Below, one piece after another: positions 16,472 to 18,622 of a stretch of 18,622 nucleotides of DNA (position 1 is the stretch's first letter; the number at the start of each line of letters is the position of its first letter). The notes beneath the pieces were generated by a model, which was not told the DNA's origin, did not search any database, and saw nothing but the letters and a program-made list of their open reading frames with translations. The stretch is taken from the NCBI GenBank assembly GCA_934725085.1, contig CAKVAL010000037.1:1-18622 (forward strand), in the 5' to 3' direction. This stretch comes from an uncultured Erysipelotrichaceae bacterium. Lineage in GTDB: Bacteria; Bacillota_I; Bacilli_A; Erysipelotrichales; Erysipelotrichaceae. The position numbers were made by a program, and so were the translations under genes.

Positions 16472-17029
16472 TTAGTTAAAATTACTCATGACCTTAGCGA
16501 AATCATCATGATCTAGCCAATAAATCAAGGCATCAGAGGCCTTATCTAAAGCTTGATTATAGACTTCTAGGTCTTCTTTTTTAGTCTTACCTAATACATA
16601 ATCTACAACTGGAATCAAAGGATCTTTTCCAATGCCCACTCTAATTCTTTTAATATTAGAATCACCCAATAAGTCAATGATATTACGCATACCATTTTGA
16701 CCACCACATGATCCACTTTGTCTAAGTCTTATTTTACCTACTGGTAAGTCTAAATCATCATGAACCACCACTAAATCTTCAGGATCAATATTAAAGTACT
16801 TCATAAAAGGCACAACAGCCTCTCCTGATAAGTTCATATATGTCAAAGGCTTTAAGATATAAATCTTCTCACCATTTCTATTGATCATCGTATAGTCAGC
16901 ATTAAACTTATTCTTATCTAACTCTACATTTAATTTAGCTAACGTTCTATCAATTACCGCAAAACCTGTATTATGACGAGTATTCTCATACTTCTTACCA
17001 GGATTTCCTAAACCAACAATTAACTTCAT
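16472..17029 (-). CDS. pth: Peptidyl-tRNA hydrolase
   Basis: Pth frees tRNA from peptidyl-tRNAs that drop off the ribosome. At 185 aa it has the usual length and the catalytic set: Asn9 (GLGNPGKKYENTRHN), His19, Asn66 (TYMNLSG), Asp91 (VVHDDLDLPVG) and Asn112. In the loop GSCGGQNGMRNI (106-117) Gln111 stands where E. coli has His113, a position that tolerates change better than the core residues. The gene overlaps the stop of the unknown membrane protein by 1 nt (TAATG), with AAGGA about 9 nt before the ATG. pth followed by mfd is a common Firmicute pair; fin, which lies between them in sporulating Bacillus, is absent. Confidence 0.96.
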   Translation of the reverse strand: MKLIVGLGNPGKKYENTRHNTGFAVIDRTLAKLNVELDKNKFNADYTMINRNGEKIYILKPLTYMNLSGEAVVPFMKYFNIDPEDLVVVHDDLDLPVGKIRLRQSGSCGGQNGMRNIIDLLGDSNIKRIRVGIGKDPLIPVVDYVLGKTKKEDLEVYNQALDKASDALIYWLDHDDFAKVMSNFN

Positions 17030-17898
17030 TACTTGGCATCCTTGTCGTCTTGAGATGGCTCACCTTTTTGAGATTCAGATGCATCTGTTGTTTTTTCACT
17101 TTTTTCTTCTACTAAAGTTTCTTCGTTGTTAGAATACAACTCTTCGCTAGATTCTTCTTTCACTTCTTCCACGTGGAATCTATCGTATATTTCTAAGTCC
17201 TTAGTAAAACGACTACCGATTAAAGTTTCAGTGAATTCCTTAATCAAATCATCATCACCCTCATCTAGAGGTTCAGCCATATAAGCTAATAAAGAAGCCG
17301 CAATCTTCTTATAAATACCAATTAAATTCTTATCATACTTATATTCATGATATTCACCAGATAATAAATTCTTTAAGAACTTGATACCATCTAAATTCTT
17401 TTCTAATAAAGATAAATATGCTGACTTATATACTTGGTATTCAACATAATCTTTCATCTCTTCATCATATGCACTAACCTTATCGTTGATATGATTCATT
17501 GCACCAATCATGGTATTAGCTCTTGCCTTAGAAAGAATAAGAATTAACCAAATAAATACTTCGCTATTTAAGATAATCTTTTCCTTCACAAAGTTTTCAC
17601 CATCAAAGAAAATATCATGCATAAAATCAATCTCATCGATATCGTTATCAACATTTTCAGGATGCTTATCAAGATCCACATAAGTCTTAATTAGATTTGA
17701 CTTAGCCTTTAAACATGCATCAGTTTCAGTTCCTAAATAAGAAACTAACTCATCATAAGCCCCTTCTTCATTTTTAAGAATCTTAGTATAAATATCGATA
17801 TAAGTCTTATCCTTACGATATTGTCCTGCTTTCTTAAAGTTTTTACTAAACATTGAAATTGTTAATACAATCAAAATGACCAAAAATATTAAATCCAT
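17029..17898 (-). CDS. Uncharacterised membrane-anchored protein with acidic tail
   Basis: I do not recognise the family. The 289-aa protein starts with one membrane helix (residues 2-18, DLIFLVILIVLTISMF) followed by basic residues (KNFKKAGQYRKDK). This predicts an N-terminal anchor with the bulk in the cytoplasm. Residues 30-235 look helical and are rich in Lys, Glu, Asp and Tyr. The last about 47 residues (243-289) are a low-complexity, Glu/Asp/Ser/Lys-rich tail, likely disordered. GAGG precedes the ATG at good distance. It sits between tatD (21-nt gap) and pth (1-nt overlap), inside a housekeeping operon, so it is probably expressed with them. A scaffold or membrane-tethering role is only a guess. 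Confidence 0.75.
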   Translation of the reverse strand: MDLIFLVILIVLTISMFSKNFKKAGQYRKDKTYIDIYTKILKNEEGAYDELVSYLGTETDACLKAKSNLIKTYVDLDKHPENVDNDIDEIDFMHDIFFDGENFVKEKIILNSEVFIWLILILSKARANTMIGAMNHINDKVSAYDEEMKDYVEYQVYKSAYLSLLEKNLDGIKFLKNLLSGEYHEYKYDKNLIGIYKKIAASLLAYMAEPLDEGDDDLIKEFTETLIGSRFTKDLEIYDRFHVEEVKEESSEELYSNNEETLVEEKSEKTTDASESQKGEPSQDDKDAK

Positions 17899-17919
17899 AA
17901 TTTTATCCTCACTAATCTA

Positions 17920-18622
17920 TTATAACTTGAATAATTCATCATAATTTTTATTTATTTGAGCCAAGAAAGTTTCCTCATCAAGACCCCTTTCTTCCATAAT
18001 CTTCTTTGCGGTATAAATCACATTAGAAGGTTCATTACGCTTACCACGATTTGGAACCGGTGTTAAATAAGGAGAATCCGTCTCAATAAGAAGCTTATCC
18101 AAAGGGACATTCTTTGCAACTTCCAAAGGCTCCTTAGCATTCTTAAAAGTGACTGGACCACCAATAGAAATATAATAGCCCAGTTTCACAAACTCCTTTG
18201 CCAGTTCATATGACCCGCTATAACAATGTAAAACACCACGACATGGATATTCCTTCAAGATTTGAAAAGTATCTCCTAAAGCCTCTCTAGCATGAACAAT
18301 AACCGGCTTATTTAGTTTATTTGCAATTTGAATTTGTCTTATAAACAAGTCCTTTTGAGCCTCTTTAGTATCCTTATACCAATGATAATCCAAACCTATC
18401 TCGCCAACCGCATCACACTTTTCCATGAGTTTTACATATTCTTCAAACTCAGCAGATGACATATTAGTATATTCAGGATAAACACCAATAGCCTTCTTAA
18501 AAGTAATGCCCTCTTTTTTAATATCCAAAGATCTTTTATAGTCATCCAAAGATACACATACCAGCATCGCCTTAGTAACCTTATTAGCCACCATGCGATC
18601 TAACACTTCATCTAAATCTTCA
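17920..18622 (-). CDS. tatD: TatD-family metal-dependent DNase (5' end outside window)
   Basis: The reading frame is open to the right edge (EDLDEV before the first candidate GTG at 18606), so the true start with the metal-binding HxH motif lies beyond base 18622. The visible part carries the other TatD marks: GEIGLDYHW with the metal-bridging Glu, PVIVHAREA and GVLHCYSGS with metal-ligand His residues, and IETDSPYL with the conserved Asp (codon 18078-18076), then 'PNRGKRNEPSNV'. TatD proteins are TIM-barrel hydrolases with 3'-5' exonuclease activity on DNA or RNA. The GTG at 18606 should not be taken as the start. The gene leads the visible operon. Confidence 0.93.
   Translation of the reverse strand, partial: EDLDEVLDRMVANKVTKAMLVCVSLDDYKRSLDIKKEGITFKKAIGVYPEYTNMSSAEFEEYVKLMEKCDAVGEIGLDYHWYKDTKEAQKDLFIRQIQIANKLNKPVIVHAREALGDTFQILKEYPCRGVLHCYSGSYELAKEFVKLGYYISIGGPVTFKNAKEPLEVAKNVPLDKLLIETDSPYLTPVPNRGKRNEPSNVIYTAKKIMEERGLDEETFLAQINKNYDELFKL

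Noticed and set aside
18604..18606. GTG at 18606 as the start of TatD.
   Set aside because: The frame continues upstream to the window edge with family-like residues (EDLDEV), and the conserved N-terminal metal-binding motif would be missing.
1..18622. CRISPR array, tRNA, rRNA, transposase or phage genes.
   Set aside because: I found no regularly spaced repeats, no cloverleaf-like or rRNA sequence and no transposase or phage motifs in the translated frames.

Overview
The window looks like a chromosome segment from a low-GC Firmicute, most likely of the Erysipelotrichia type. The reasons are AT-rich coding sequence, Gram-positive ribosome binding sites, and a gene set shared with the yaa/yab region next to the Bacillus subtilis origin. 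The genetic code is standard: TGA ends several genes (13115, 11207, 1579) and Trp is TGG. This excludes the Mycoplasma code although the gene repertoire is compact. The genus is inference. All genes lie on the minus strand, so transcription runs from high to low coordinates.

From 18622 down to 2243 there is one almost gapless co-directional gene string: tatD (cut by the window edge), an unknown membrane-anchored protein, pth, mfd, rqcP, a divIC/ftsB-like gene, a Nudix ADP-ribose pyrophosphatase, an unknown TPR-like protein, a QueT-family transporter, a small Phd-like protein, tmk, holB, ricT, rsmI, two ABC exporter half-transporters and a C69 dipeptidase. Most junctions overlap (1, 4 or 8 nt) or abut, and the largest gaps are 15 to 34 nt, so most of it is probably one or a few transcripts with coupled translation. 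No terminator or convincing internal promoter is visible in it. The genes cover translation quality control (pth, rqcP), transcription-coupled repair (mfd), division (divIC), thymidylate and DNA polymerase III supply (tmk, holB), rRNA modification and RNA maturation (rsmI, ricT), nucleotide clean-up (Nudix), precursor uptake (QueT) and peptide turnover or export (PepD, ABC pair).

Downstream of pepD the window becomes more accessory in character: a GNAT acetyltransferase (1579-2187), a lipoprotein with a predicted repeat-rich extracellular domain (370-1551), a clear intrinsic terminator (275-318), a long imperfect hairpin (183-264), a possible promoter with a palindrome, and the first 27 codons of a probable second GNAT-type protein running off the left edge.

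I do not see a CRISPR array, phage, transposase, tRNA or rRNA, and no obvious new multi-gene system. The most interesting items are three uncharacterised proteins embedded in the housekeeping operon, a hairpin over the start of the Phd-like gene directly before tmk, the unexplained 183-264 hairpin, and the way two B. subtilis gene blocks are condensed and reordered.
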